Counted from the stretch's first letter, positions 26,637-40,083 are shown. The stretch: 64,000 bases of DNA from Schistosoma haematobium (GCF_000699445.3 NC_067195.1:17493287-17557286), one strand, 5' to 3'. Numbers and translations are program-made. Notes: generated from the letters alone by a model not told the origin.

Positions 26637-26840
26637 GGATGCCGTCTCAGTGTTCTAGAGGTTAAACATTCACGTGTGAGACCGAAGCTCCTAGATTCGG
26701 TCCCTGCATGCTGGATCGTGGGTGTTCATCACTGAGGAGTCCCGTACTAGAGCGAAGTGGTCGTCCACTACTTCCAGTTTTTCAGTGGTCGTATAACTTA
26801 TATCGGTTCATGATTTAAGTGAAATTATAAATATATACTG
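26637..26840 (+). repeat. tRNA-derived SINE with hammerhead-like motif
   Basis: The most complete SINE here. It has an A-box-like TGTTCTAGAGGTTAAAC, a B-box-like AGATTCGGTCCC, and then the hammerhead-type block TCACTGAGGAGTCCCGTAC..GCGAAG at 26727-26763. The 3' body follows, with GTCCACTACTTCCAG. The layout matches schistosome Sm-alpha-like elements. The core reads CUGAGGA instead of CUGAUGA and the GAAA is changed to GAAG, so this copy is probably inactive. Confidence 0.75.
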
Positions 26841-27079
26841 AATGAGTCCCTTCTTACTCTATTCTAAAATTCGATAGCTTGGACTAATACAATTCTGTTT
26901 GAAGTTATATAACAATATCTTTCTAGAGTCCTACTGCATCATTAATCAATCTTTGACAAAGCAGAAACACATCATCGTGCATCATTTATCTACAAGGATT
27001 ATTACTCGTTGGTCTACCAAGGAAGTAAATGAAATGTTTCATTTTGATTACTTTCCGACACTATGCAACAAATCAGCCT

Positions 27080-27081
<2 letters not shown>

Positions 27082-27139
<58 letters not shown>
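27082..27139. repeat. (TA)n microsatellite
   Basis: About 29 TA units. Confidence 0.97.
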
Positions 27140-27142
<3 letters not shown>

Positions 27143-27240
27143 GACCGTTGTTATCACTGTTTACTAAGAAATTCTGAAGTGGTATTTGTCCTAACCACAT
27201 AATCCTCAAACCTGAACGTTGTATAACTGGGAAAACAGAT

Positions 27241-27623
27241 TGTAAATCACCAGCGTAGATGATCTATGTCGAAATGATTGGAGGCCTACTCGAGTTAGAC
27301 GTGAATGGTGTGATAAAGTAGCTAACGTCGAAGTCACACCTCGTGGTCAGCACCTTACGTGGACTACCCCATTGACGTATCAAGGTACCATAGATACTTT
27401 GAAGACTGTACAACACAGAGGACGTTATTACAGGAATATATTAGTTAAGGTAGATACAGGCGAAAGTAAGACCACTGCCGCATGGGCCAGTCCATGGCAT
27501 ATGATTAACTAATGCGCGTTGCTTGTACATGACCTTGGCAGGGAGCGATGATCTGTTCGACATTCAGTGATCCAACTGCCGGATGATTTGGCTAGGGCTC
27601 AGTGACATTTCACTGGCCCTACA
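27241..27623 (+). repeat. 5' LTR
   Basis: A 383-bp terminal repeat starting TGTAAATCACC and ending GGCCCTACA, so TG..CA ends. It is identical by eye to 29909-30291. The 4-bp flank AGAT (27237-27240) recurs at 30292-30295. Confidence 0.93.
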
Positions 27624-29908
27624 ATACTCCCCCACCAGATTCAATGGCCGTTTGAATCGGTACCAAACATGTTGGGAGCAGTCGCGCGCCAGAGAGTGCC
27701 AAACGAATATTATAAATCCTCTAGGTATTGCTTATCTGTAAAAGAAATGGAAAGGAGGCGGCAGAAACTGGTCGGGAAACAGCGAGTCATAATATGTTAG
27801 TAGGACGTTGGTTAAACGTAAAGCGATTAACCATAGAAATAATGAAAAGAACAAAGCGTTTAATTGTTCTATCAAGTCGCGCTGAAATATATAGCTTTGA
27901 CAAGCAATTCAGTTCCTCCGATGACAAACGTTAAGTCCGTCGCAAGAGTAATGATGCTATAGCGATAGTAGGATAAGTGTATTATCAATCGATGTCTTTG
28001 TTTGTACTGTCATTAGTTTAAAGTTGTAAGTCGGACAGTGTCGTTGACAGCTATTAATTAGTGTCAAATTCTAGTTATATCTATATCTAACAGACTAACC
28101 GTAAGTACAGAAGTATAACCGTGAAGAGTGGTCGTGATTTCATTGTGCGAATCTATTGGCCAACTTGTAGTCACAGTTTGAAAAGTCGATGACTGCTGCT
28201 ACAGTTAGTAAGGGTTGAAGGCTACAAATCGACAGCAAAGGTGGCACGATGAAGTCTCTAAAAGATGATAAACGGTGAGTGCTGCGTGTTTGTTCGGTTA
28301 GTAAACAGAAAAATATCGAAAAGAACATAAGAAAACAAAAGTGTCACTCTGGACTCATGTCAATGATACCCTTAAAAACGCTGTCAGTGTTGGGATAGAG
28401 GCGACAATATCGTTTTCAGTTTGTAGGAGATTCGCTCGACTGCATAAACTGATGATTCGCGCGAATGATAATGTCGTCAGACCACCAATTGAACTGGACA
28501 GGTTGTAAATCGTCGAGTAGTTGAACAACCGATTGATGTACCGAAATCATCGGTGAGATAACAGCCACGAGGAAACAATACTTCATAAAATAAAGTACGA
28601 CGTCGAAGTAGAATAACTACAATAGTTCTGATGTATTATAAAGTCAAGTTTAAATAACATCGTTCTTACGTATACTAACAATTGCACTGAACGGTCGTTT
28701 AGGTATTATTAGCGTAACAGTTGGATGTGTGAATAAAAACATATACGAAAACTATGGTTGGGTTCGTGGAGAATTTTCGAGGACGTTTAGATATTTTCCA
28801 AACCCGTATTGTATACAAATATACCGAAAATGGAATTGGAATGACTGTCGTGTAATATGAAAATCGAGCCATGATTTACCGTGTGAAATAATGGCAAATA
28901 CAAGGGGTATAGTAAACATTAATTAAAATGGTAACCACCAATGTAACTAAGGTTTAGAGGATCCAGGTAACGTGGCCATTTCGTAAAAGGCTGATACAAA
29001 GAGCTTATTACCTAGCGTTAAGCGACATATTAAGTACGACAACGTGTGCACTTGGGACACGGACTAAGCGTGCTCGTGTACATGCAATATGTTTTACCAC
29101 AGTATGTCGACTAACGAGTCATAAATGTACATGATTTCGACTAAAACTTGACGGCAGTGACAGAATGTATGATTTGTTTACGTGAAAGAAACTACGAAAT
29201 GTTATCACGCATCATAAATATAGTACGAAATAATCTAATGAAATTATGGAACTCGCCTGGGTTACTCTTGCCTTTAAGTAATGAAGTAGGCAATAGTTTG
29301 AATCTGGATTATGTACGAGGTACTGTTGATTAAATTTTTCGATTAACACAGCGTTGTAGACTGACGAACAGTCTAAACGAGATCTAAGATCGCAGGAAAT
29401 TTATAGTTCAAACTCACCGTGAATTTCTAGCATTCGTATCCTCTGTTTGGCCATGGAACTCAGCAATTGGAAATTAGGCAGGCAGTGGTAAAAAAGCAGA
29501 ACATTCTAGTGGATAGTGATTAAGCAGAAAGATGAATTTATAGTCGATAGTTAATCTTGTCTTATTTATACCGGTGGATAAGGTACAAAGAGATATGCGT
29601 TTGTGTTGTCTTGTGGCTATACTCACGAGTGGTTGATATTTTAAAAGACATATTACACAGGAGCATTTACATGCTGCTAATGCTTGTTAAAGAACCATGA
29701 TAGCCGATTGTAATCGTAGTTGATTGGTTAGTTCTGTCGATCGAACTAAGTATCTAAGTTTAAATACTAATCAACATTGACATGAAGCAACGAAAGTTCA
29801 CAGTAACAGATTAACATAGGCGATGATAAAAATGAAAAAGAATAAGTATAGAATGCAAAAATAAAGATCATAGTGATAGACTGCGTTATTCGAAGTCTTG
29901 CTCACCAG

Positions 29909-30291
29909 TGTAAATCACCAGCGTAGATGATCTATGTCGAAATGATTGGAGGCCTACTCGAGTTAGACGTGAATGGTGTGATAAAGTAGCTAACGTCGAA
30001 GTCACACCTCGTGGTCAGCACCTTACGTGGACTACCCCATTGACGTATCAAGGTACCATAGATACTTTGAAGACTGTACAACACAGAGGACGTTATTACA
30101 GGAATATATTAGTTAAGGTAGATACAGGCGAAAGTAAGACCACTGCCGCATGGGCCAGTCCATGGCATATGATTAACTAATGCGCGTTGCTTGTACATGA
30201 CCTTGGCAGGGAGCGATGATCTGTTCGACATTCAGTGATCCAACTGCCGGATGATTTGGCTAGGGCTCAGTGACATTTCACTGGCCCTACA
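29909..30291 (+). repeat. 3' LTR
   Basis: Same 383 bp as 27241-27623, followed by the TSD copy AGAT at 30292-30295. Confidence 0.93.
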
Positions 30292-30699
30292 AGATGTTCA
30301 ACACAGAGAGTAGAACATCAATGGAGAACGCGAAAATAATCCAAACATCCAGTCGGATGGCGTGTATCAACCTCTCAGACCTGGCCATTTTATATAACCT
30401 GTCTTTACTAACATTAAATAAATTATTCTATCTTTAACTCAAACTTGTTCTTTAAAAGCGCCAGACGCCATATACCTTATTCGTACGATATGGCAGGTCA
30501 GGGTAGACAATAATGGGACTGCTACGTAAGATGGCATAGATTATTTGATCACATCATGACACATTTACAATTTTAGCACTAGTTCTATCATTATAGCAGT
30601 GCTAATAACAAAGTACACCATAATTTTACAATCTTCAGAATGTCCGGAATGGTGAGAACTGGCATAAACTTGCATGGTTATGGATGAGTGTAGTAACAA

Positions 30700-31780
30700 A
30701 ATTTGTTAAAGCTGCTTGAAATCGAGTCAGTGTTAGTGTTTGATCGTGTCTTTTTCTATGTCTGGTGAACACGTAGAGACAGGAGCTTTCAAAATCATTT
30801 GTGATATGATTGGAAAGTGTTTAGTAGCAGATCGATTAAAGAAAAATATAGAAATAGAAACAGAGACACGAAATACGAGGTAGAAGGCTGAATGCAATTT
30901 GGAGATCAAGACCTGTGTTTGCAGATGGTAGTAGAAATGTGACACGTAAATATAAGTTTATATGAAAAACGGAACAAAAAGCGGTGCGGTAGTTAAATTT
31001 TTATATAGTTTGTATTGAAGGATATGCCTTCTGTACCAAAGCAATCTACAACTTCGGTATTCAGTATCAAACTATCAAAATGAGTGACGTATATGGTATA
31101 TCTATAAAATGGAAGCCGATATTAGTTAAAGCTAGGACGTAGCGGCATATGGTTTCAACTAGAGTTAACCCGATCAAGAATTAGTGAGATACTTCATGAC
31201 CAAAATATATAGGACGCGTTTTCAGGTAAACGTACTGACCGAAAACTATGGCAGACTCACCGAATCAAACAGGTAATTCCAGAAAGAATATGAATTGTGG
31301 CATCTAAATTTTATCTACGGAGTAGTTTCTAAGATAGTGTACTCAGTTTAGAGTATTTACGTCATCATATATGATATTTTCTTGAAAGCGTTACATTGAG
31401 GTCCGAATCGAACCAGTAATGCCAGAAAGTATGTGAGTGATAGCATTCAGTCACAATGCACGAAATAGTATGTAGAATGTGAAGTACAATTCTTCATCAT
31501 ATATGATTATACGTGTTTTGAAAGTGTCAGACTGTGATTCTGTCGTATGGATATACAATTATATTCGTATGAATTATGAATTCATTAATCTGTTATTTTG
31601 TTATACGGAAAAAAATATTATCGTCTATACGTAGATGTTTCTGAAAGTTGTCTTTTCTAATTCCATGAAAAAATGATCCGTTCTACACTGAGTGAATCTT
31701 AGAAAAGAAAACTGCAAGCCTCCGTCTGAGAGAAACGTTCTGTTCGTCGTGCTCACCAACGTTAGTATTCAGCAGCTCGT
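30700..31780 (+). repeat. Unclassified dispersed repeat, copy 1
   Basis: Matches 44440-45475 in the same orientation with moderate divergence. Recognisable blocks include GAAAACTATGGCAGA / AAAACTATGACAGA, CAAACAGGTAATT / GAACAGGTAATTT, and the right end around AGAAAAGAAAACTG. No coding capacity seen. It could be the non-coding part of an old LTR element. Confidence 0.5.
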
Positions 31781-31885
31781 TTCCATATCCTCAAGGTATG
31801 TGCAGGGTTCATTTTATTTAAGATGAATACATTTCGGTGTTTGGTTGAACGTGATGTATATGCCTATCAGTTATTTTACTGCTGT

Positions 31886-31897
31886 AGAGTACTTAAT
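31886..31897. other. Target-site duplication, 5' copy (RTE at 31898)
   Basis: AGAGTACTTAAT, repeated exactly at 35117-35128. Confidence 0.93.
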
Positions 31898-34800
31898 AAC
31901 TCCGCCTGTAGCCCTTATAGGGTTACTGCCGGTCCCAAGCTCGGGTAAAGGAGGAAGGTTGGGCATGGGGTTAGCGTCCCCATCCCGTAGAAAACTAACT
32001 CGCTAAAAAAACGCTTACCAGAAAAAATAATCCAAACCATTTTAACTCTGCCCTGGGAGTTAGAAGGTCTTCATTTGGAAGAATTATGACGCTTCATGGT
32101 GAAAGCCGAGTTCCTTCGGAAGCCACGAGGCCGATGCCCCTTCTAACAACCAGAGCAAACATTTTTATAGGTACATGGAACGTTCGAACAATGTGGGAAA
32201 CCAGGAAGACCAGTCAAATAGCAATGGAAATGAGGAGATACAACTTAGCAGTACTGGGAATCAGCGAAACCCACTGGACACAAGCTGGACAACAAAGGCT
32301 AAATACGGGAGAGATGCTGCTATACTCCGGTCACGAAGAGGAAAATGCTCCACACACTCAGGGAGTCGCTCTTATGCTGTCCAAAGTAGCCCGAAATGCA
32401 CTTGTAGGATGAGAATCTCACGGATCCAGAATCATCAAAGCATCATTCAAAATAAAGAAGGAGGGGATCTTAATGAGTATTATCCAATGTTATGCACCCA
32501 CCAATGATAGCAACGACGACATTAAAGATCAATTCTACGAGCGGCTGCAGTCAATCATAGAGAAATACCCAAGGAAGGACCTAACTATTCTGATGGGAGA
32601 TCTAAATGCCAAAGTCGGAATAGACAACACTGGATATGAAGATACTATGGGACGACATGGACTGGGAGAAAGTAACGAAAATGGAGAAAGATTTGCAAAT
32701 CTATGTGCATTCAACAAATTGGTCATAGGAGGCACAATATTTCCACACAAGCGTATACATAAGGGTACATGGATCTCACCGGACCACACTACAGAGAACC
32801 AAATAGATCATATTTGTATCAACAAAAAATTCCGAAGGACAATAGAGGATGTGAGAACCAGGAGAGGTGCTGACATAGCTTCAGATCACCACCTAGTTGT
32901 AGCCAATTTAAAACTGAAGCTAAAACAGAACTGGACAAGTGGACAAACAGCAATACAAAGGTTCAATACAGCCTTCCTTCGAGATACTGACAAACTCAAT
33001 GAATTCAAGATAGCTCTCAACAACAGGTTCCAAGCCTTACAAGATCTACTGAAAGAAGAAGAAACTAGTATGGAGGACAACCGGAAAGGCATCAAGGAAG
33101 CATTAACTTCAACGTGTCAAGAGTTTCTGGGTCTAAAGAAATACCATCATAAGGAATGGATCTCTACAGAAACACTGGACAAGATCAAAGAAAGGAAGAA
33201 CAAGAAGGCAGCAATAAACAACAGTCGAACACGAGCAGAGAAAGTCCAAGCACAAGCTGAATACATAGAAGCAAACAAACAAGTGAAGAAGAGCATTAGA
33301 GCCGACAAAAAGAAGTACGTGGAAGAACTAGCAACGACGGCAGAAAAAGCTGCTAGAGAAGGAAATATGAAACAGCTTTACGATACAACGAAGAAACTAG
33401 CAGGGAAATACAGTAAACCAGAGAGGCCGGTCAAAGACAAAGAAGGCAAGCCAATCACCGAAATTCAACAACAGCATAACAGATGGGTAGAATACTTCGA
33501 GGAACTCCTGAATAGGCCGGCTCCAATGAATCCACCGGATATCGAAGCAGCACACGTAGATCTTCCTATAGATGTCAACCCACCAACGACGGAAGAAATT
33601 AGAATGGCCGCCAGACAAATCAAGAACGGGAAAGCAGCAGGACCCAACAACATACCAGCTGAAGCACTGAAGTCAGACATCGAAGCAACCACAAGCATGC
33701 TTTATCTTCTATTCAAAAAGATTTGGGAGGAGGAACAAGTGCCGATGGACTGGAAAGAAGGGCACTTCGTCAAGATTCCAAAGAAAGGAGATCTGAGCAA
33801 ATGTGAAAACTACAGAGGCATTACACTACTGTCAATACCAGGGAAAGTCTTCAACAGAGTGTTGCTGAACCGGATGAAGGATGCAGTAGACGCCCAACTT
33901 TGAGATCAACAAGCTGGATTCCGTAAGGATCGGTCGTGCACAGACCAAATTGCAACACTACGGATCATCGTCGAACAATCAGTTGAGTGGAACTCATCAC
34001 TATACATCAACTTCATTGATTATGAAAAGGCATTCGACAGTGTAGATAGGAGGACATTATGGGAACTTCTTCGACACTATGGAGTTCCTGAGAAGATTGT
34101 CAATATTATCCGGACTCGTACGACGGACTACAGTGCAAGATCGTACATGCAGGACAGCTGACAGACGCATTCCAAGTAAGGACCGGAGTCAGACAAGGCT
34201 GTTTACTCTCTCCCTTCCTCTTTCTTCTGGTGGCCGACTGGATTATGAAGACCTCGACATCTGAAGGAAAACACGGAATACAATGGACAGCTCAGAACCA
34301 ATTAAACGATTTGGACTTCGCAGACGACCTAGCCCTCCTATCACGTACACACGAACAGATGCAGATGAAGACAGCCAGTGTAGCAGCAGTCTCTGCATCA
34401 GTAGGCCTCAGCGTACACAAAGGGAAAACCAAGGTCCTCAAATTCAAAACGGACAACAGCAATCCAATCACTCTTGATGGCGAAACTCTGGAAGATGTAG
34501 AATCCTTCACATACCTAGGAAGCATCATCGATGAACAAAGAGGTTCAGATGCAGACGTAAGGGCGAGGATCGGCAAAGCAAGGGTCGCATTCCTACAATT
34601 GAAGAACATATGGAACTCAAAACAACTTTCAACCAATATCAAAGTGAGAATCTTCAATACGAACGTCAAGGCAGTTCTACTGTATGGAGCTGAAACTTGG
34701 AGAACTACAACAACCACAATCAAGAAAGTACAAGTATTTATAAATAACTATCTACGCAAGATACTCAACATCCATTGGCCGGATACCATCAGCAATAGCC

Positions 34801-35116
34801 TTTTGTGGGAGAGGACAAACCAACTTCCAGCTGAAAAAGAAATTAGGAAAAGACGATGGAAATGGATAGGACATACATTACGCAAATCGTCAAACTGCAT
34901 CACGAGGCAAGCCCCAACTTGGAATCCTAAAGGGAAGCGAAAAAGAGGAAGGACAAAGAACACATTGCGTCGGATTATAGAAGCAGATATGAAAACGATG
35001 AATTACAACTGGACGGAGCTAGAAAGGATTGCCCAGGACAGGGTTGGATGGAGAATGCTGGTGAGCGGCCTATGCTCCTTCACGAGGAGTAACAAGCGTA
35101 AGTGAGTAAGTAAGTA
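31898..35116 (+). mobile_element. Full-length RTE-type non-LTR retrotransposon (B)
   Basis: A 3219-bp element of the same family as A. It has the same AACTCCGCC leader start, a 188-bp leader, one long ORF and a (GTAA)n tail overlapping the stop. A perfect 12-bp target-site duplication flanks it. It lies in unannotated DNA about 110 bp beyond the end of the dispersed repeat at 30700-31780. Confidence 0.96.
32086..35105 (+). pseudogene. RTE endonuclease-reverse transcriptase with three lesions
   Basis: About 1006 codons, broken by TGA at 32410-32412 (TGG in A, a Trp codon), TGA at 33901-33903 (Arg codon CGN in A), and a one-base deletion near 34113 that shifts the frame until the stop at 35103-35105. 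The endonuclease retains [29 protein letters not shown] and an intact SDH (unlike A). The RT retains [45 protein letters not shown] and FADD. The C-terminus [22 protein letters not shown] matches A. All lesions are consistent with simple neutral decay; both nonsense codons can be explained by one transition each. The copy is inactive as read. Confidence 0.95.
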
Positions 35117-35128
35117 AGAGTACTTAAT
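35117..35128. other. Target-site duplication, 3' copy (RTE at 31898)
   Basis: AGAGTACTTAAT, identical to 31886-31897. Confidence 0.93.
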
Positions 35129-35734
35129 GTGTGGTTTGTCATTAAAATGATTGCTTGTAAAATCTCACTTCAAGTATATGATTTATGTGACAATGGTCTA
35201 CCATCCTACTCGTAGATGCAAAGTCATTGTTTTTAGTACATACATTTGCGTGTTCCGTTAATTTTTTATGACTTATGTGGTATAGGTATCACTCATTTTG
35301 CCTACAATGTATCGCCTTACTTACTTTGAGTTTAGCAATAAGCTTAGCTCTGTTTTTCTAGACCGCCTCGCCCCTGTGGATGCCGAATTGCTCCTTTCGG
35401 TTTATATAATTAGTCTATTGTGATTTTCGAACAATGGTGATTACCTTGGAGATAAAACCTGTTTACTTTCAAGTCACCATTCGAGACACGAAGTTGCAAT
35501 CCAAGTGGCTTTCCATTCTCTGATAAGATTAGAAAATGTGATCTAACATTTTATTCTTTTTCTAAATTAATAAAATTATAGATCATAATAAAAATTACAT
35601 TAAAAGTAAGCACAAAAGCAACACACTCCTGGGTTAACTTTAAATAAGCCAGAGAAACATATGTGCTAAACTATCTAGAAAGCTTAGAATGTGTCCTCTC
35701 AGTAAGTAACCATATTTTGAGACCTGTTGATCAG

Positions 35735-35906
35735 GGAAAAAATAGTATCTGAGTCTTTGAACAGGACAGTAAAGAAAGACCTAGAGATGTCTATGAATAT
35801 GCTAGAAAATGTGCAAACCTGGGTCAACTCTAGCCTATCCGTAGACACAATATCTGAATATAATAGCTTCATGAAGTTAGGTTGGCGGGAACCACCATTC
35901 TTGCAA
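35735..35906 (+). CDS. Candidate internal exon, unknown protein
   Basis: A 172-bp open stretch sits between an acceptor (GTTGATCAG) and a strong donor (CAA/GTGAGT). It reads EKIVSESLNRTVKKDLEMSM, continues as a charged, probably helical segment and ends in GWREPPFLQ. The amino-acid composition looks like genuine soluble protein, unlike the antisense frame. No neighbouring exons were identified and no family is recognised. Confidence 0.35.
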
Positions 35907-36479
35907 GTGAGTTTTCTGAATTCACTCAATGATATGATCCGCGTCTCGATCATCCACATATATTTTATTTCTTTAGAATCCTTTTGTTTTTCTTTAGCAT
36001 TATTTTTAACCATTATTACAGCGTTGTTTATGAGTTCTGAAAAAATCTCAAGCTGATCTTTGACCGACGGGAATGACCTTAGTATGTAATCATACGATCT
36101 TCGATGCCGACCATATAATTACTGGAATGATGTATGTTCAACATGTCGTTAGCATGTCGATAGCATTCGATCTGCACCAATAAGGACTTGACACATATGA
36201 CATTGGTCACCACCCAGTGATCAATCAATTGGGATGTTCAACATTTAATACCAAGTTATTTAGAAATGACAGTGATATTTTCCTCTATGAAATAATTTTA
36301 TTCATTTGACCGTAAATTACTCATCAAAATTTCTGCTTTCACTTCAACGGAATTTATTTCAGTTAGAATATTCGCCAAAAGTATTGTTTTACTCGAAATT
36401 CATTTGCATCGGTACTTTTAAGTACATTGTTCCTTTGTATTTGTTTGCACCTCGGTACTCGCTCGGTAGATGAACAAAT

Positions 36480-36947
36480 TGATGCGAAGTTACCTCAGAT
36501 AAACTCAGAATTGATTAACTGACATGTGCCAAAGGAGGAAGAACCAAGTTCAAAGAGGTCTGTCAGAAGTAAAAGCTCAAGAAAAAAGTTTCTACTGCCC
36601 TACGTCTCCCAAATGACAGGTCGCAGGAAACGCCTAGAAAACCTAATCGTAAGAGTATGTCTGTTCCTAGCAGCAAAAACCCAGGTCTGACTACCCAAGT
36701 CATCGGAGATCATCCAGGATCTCACAGTGTGTGTAACGTGACTGTGGTTGCTCCTCCAATGAAAGTTGACGCGTGTGTACAGATGGAGAATAAGAAACGG
36801 GAGAATATTACCAAAAAAATGCCAGTCCCCCAAAACGCAGCTGGGAAATTAGTATTATTATCCACAAACATCTTATGTGTACATAAGTGTTGTAAAGAAA
36901 CCATTCCGGGTTTCTTCAAAAATACAATAATACACAAGTTTCAATAA
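36480..36947 (+). pseudogene. Possible retroelement ORF1 remnant
   Basis: The plus strand is largely open, with a basic, Ser/Lys/Pro-rich stretch (for example RLPNDRSQETPRKPNRKS) followed by MSVPSSKNPGLTTQV. It resembles the disordered basic region of non-LTR ORF1 proteins only in composition. No zinc knuckle or esterase motif seen. It lies among CR1-like fragments, which is the main reason for the suggestion. Confidence 0.25.
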
Positions 36948-37696
36948 TGTTAGCATTATATTCGCCATATTTGAAAAAGAGAAAAAAAGATAATAATGAT
37001 AATAGAATGATAATGATAAATCAGGTTCTATGTAATTTAGAAGAATAATGAGTTGACTTTAAAGAAGGAAAGGGAGAAAATAATGGAATAAAAATAAAGG
37101 AGACGCGAAATACGCAAATGATTTATTGAGCGTGTTTGTGAACACAGAACAAGAATAAACTACTATGTATATATCGCCGAATGAGTAACAAAATAAACAA
37201 GAAAAATAACTTACTGTTGCAGTAAGATGTGACGGTAGAATAAGTGTTTGTGCAGTAATCGTTTGGAGTGATGCTATGAAAGCCTCAATTAAATTTGACG
37301 TATGCATTTTCTCAATATCATAGTTCACATCGAGCACTCTACAAGTTTACATTATCACAACTATAAACTTAAACAGTTGCACTGCATAAATACTTAGCAC
37401 GGCCAGAATTCTAACACAATTATGCCGAGATTGGATCTGGCGTGTAACGGCGATGCGATGCCACTTTGGAAAATATGTTGAAGACTGTACTCAGTGTAAT
37501 GCTAAAGCGTAAAGCTAATCATTAACGCTCCAAGACATCTTCACGAATGTACACTAATTCATTTGTATTGGTTATATCTATTTAACGACCCTACTTGAGA
37601 AGCATACTGTGAGCCAAAAAATGTCATAATTTGTAGATCGTGGCGTGTACTTGCACTTTCAGAAATATATTACTGTTGCTGTAAGTTTGGGTACAT

Positions 37697-40081
37697 TTAC
37701 GGAAGCGCTAGAATATTTCCCTTATTACGTAGATTGTTGGATGACATCATAGAGTAAGAAGAGATGGATACCGAAGAGTAGGAAATACCGTTTATAGGCC
37801 GGTCGATAAGGACAAGGTCTAATTTGATACGCCTGATCCAGAGATGTTCCAATTTGAGTTGCTGATATTTTTGGTGATAATCCTTGTTGTCGGAGTACCC
37901 CGAAACAGCTTTGATGAACATTCTTTGAACACCTTCAATTTTAATCAGGTCATTATACCTGCAATTACTGTAAACTACAATACCATATTCAAGAATGGGT
38001 AAGATACATTTTCTGTATAATAATCGCGACTCGATATTATTGAAGTTTACCATTATGAATCCAATGAGCTTTCTAGTTTTGGATACTAGAAATGAATCGT
38101 GCTCGGAAAAGTTCAAACTGTAGCTGGATCTCAAACCCAAGTCACGAATAGTGTTGAGAAGTTTCTGTGTATATTTGTGTATAGCCAGATTTAGATTAAG
38201 CCAGCGGCCAAAGTGAATAAATTCACTTTTGCCAACATTAAGTTGCGAATTCCACAAAACAGTCCATTCGTACAACTTGTTTATTTCTTCTTGGATTACA
38301 GCTGACATATAGCTTTCTTTGGTGGGAAAAGAGAATGAATAAAAGGTCATCGGTAAGAAGGAAAGGTTTGTCATTCTGTAAGAGGGAACACACATGATTG
38401 ATGAAAAGAAGAAACAGTAATGGAGTAATAACACCGGTTATATTCACAGGCTTAGAGTAGTAAGATTCAAAGCGGACGATTCGGCTACGTCCTGCTGAAA
38501 AGATCAAAGCCAAGATAAGAGGGGATTCCGTATGTAAAATGAAGAGAGTTTTAGAATTTTTTGTGAGACACAGTCGAAAGCACTACTAAAATCGAAGTAC
38601 AGAATTATCACTGACTGACCAACATCTCTTTTCTGGGTAATTTGATCCAAAATATTTCAGGTGTAATGTGAAGCATGAGCGTTTAGTCATAAACCCGTGT
38701 TGGGATAGGTTAATCAGACTGGTAGAAAGTAAAAATGATAAAAGCTGTTTGTGGATGATTTTTTCCATGGTTCTTGATAGCACGGATGTCAAATTAATGG
38801 ATCTGTAGTTGATAATATCACTACATGATCGAGTTTTGAATCTGGGGGTGATAAGAGATGTTTTCCATACAGATGGATAGGCCCTATGTCCCATAGATAG
38901 GTTGAAAAGTTTTAAATAAAAAAAACTGGAATTATCTACTACCATATTTCACAAATGATGAAGGAATCCCGTCTGGTCCATCAACATAAGACTTTGTCAG
39001 GGCAGCTGTGGCCTGCTTGATGTTGGTAGGTGTGAAATCAATTTTGGATAGGTGTCTGGATGTCGACATTGGAAATATATTGGTAGAGGTTTCAGTTTAA
39101 TGTTGTATCATAGCGAGAAATGCTAGCTGAATTGTGTATTGGGTCGACAACAATGCTTCCGTTAACTATGAAGATTTTAGTCGTGCCAAGGGAATTCGAC
39201 TCAACACGGGATTTATAAAGCGGAAATATTATTAGCCTCAGGTTTTTACTACCTAGGGCTTTATTTTCTGTATTCATAAAATACATGCATTTAGATGCAG
39301 CTTTTCTGTCGCTAAAGTTTAGTATACTCTGAGATGCATACACGCCACGATGCTCGAGGTAGCTGTGTTTCAGTTTTCTCGGCTTTCCTTTGAAAGTCTT
39401 TAAAGTATTTTGGACCCTGTTAACATTATAAGCAACATGGCCAATAATTAAAGCAGTGCAGTCAAGACAACATATTAGATTGTGGTATAAATCGGAAAGC
39501 CTAGTGTTAATATTATTTATAGTTAAATAAGGTTTCTATGATAAACATCGAATAAGAGTTTCAGTCCATTTCCAGGTTTGTCGATCAAACTGTCGGCTCT
39601 GGTACATTATTGCAGATTTACAGTTCAATTGTGTAGCGTTTAAAGAATGAATAATAAACAATCCAACTCTATGATCACTCATAAAAAACTCATGTCTAAT
39701 GTCTGTTTTGATTGCAAGTTATAAATTAAGTATATCATTCTTCCTAGTTGGTTTTTGAACTTGTTGGACACATCCACAAAGTTCTAGTGTTTCAACTAAC
39801 TTGTTATATCGACCTGGTACCGAATTCGAACGCCATGTAATGTTTGACAGATTAAAATCACTTCCGATTATTTTAAACGTACGCAGTTAGTGAGAAGCGA
39901 CGAAAAATATTTTATTTAGTAATCTGTCAAAGATAGTATTCGCATAAGGCGGTCTGTATATGTATCCCATCGGTAGATAATTTTGCGATCCACAGTCTAC
40001 AGTAACCCAAGTAAAGTCATCTGTAGCATCAAGAGATCTGTCTTCAAATTTGCACGCCTGAATGTCCGAACGGACTGTAGT
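37697..40081 (-). mobile_element. CR1/Jockey-like non-LTR retrotransposon, degraded (E)
   Basis: Minus-strand pieces appear in the expected order. An endonuclease C-terminal piece near 39920-40081 reads WVTVDCGSQN and GYIYRPPYAN. A linker lies at 39092-39343. RT fingers at 38586-38945 read YPSVWKTSLITPRFKTRS, NYRSINLTSVLSRTMEKII and QHGF. The palm near 38340-38510 has LTDD in place of YADD. The thumb region at 37697-38300 reads NVGKSEFIHFG, RDLG and LEYGIVVYSN. Multiple stops and frameshifts separate them. No 3' tail is defined. It meets the plus-strand element F at 40081-40084, head to head. Confidence 0.8.
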
Positions 40082-40083
40082 GT

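Larger units (their letters stand above)
27241..30291 (+). mobile_element. Non-autonomous LTR retrotransposon
   Basis: A 3051-bp element bounded by two apparently identical 383-bp LTRs with TG..CA ends and a 4-bp target-site duplication (AGAT). The orientation is arbitrary, because no coding region fixes it. The internal 2285 bp (27624-29908) has no gag, protease, RT, RNase H or integrase that I can recognise on either strand; open frames such as 27728-27934 and 29148-29333 are short. Neither a classic TGG primer-binding site directly after the 5' LTR nor a polypurine tract directly before the 3' LTR is obvious. The nearest purine-rich stretch is 29831-29866. LTR identity implies a very recent insertion, mobilised by proteins from another element. 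Diverged relatives of the LTR end occur next to the RTE copies at 54667 and 60761. Confidence 0.88.
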
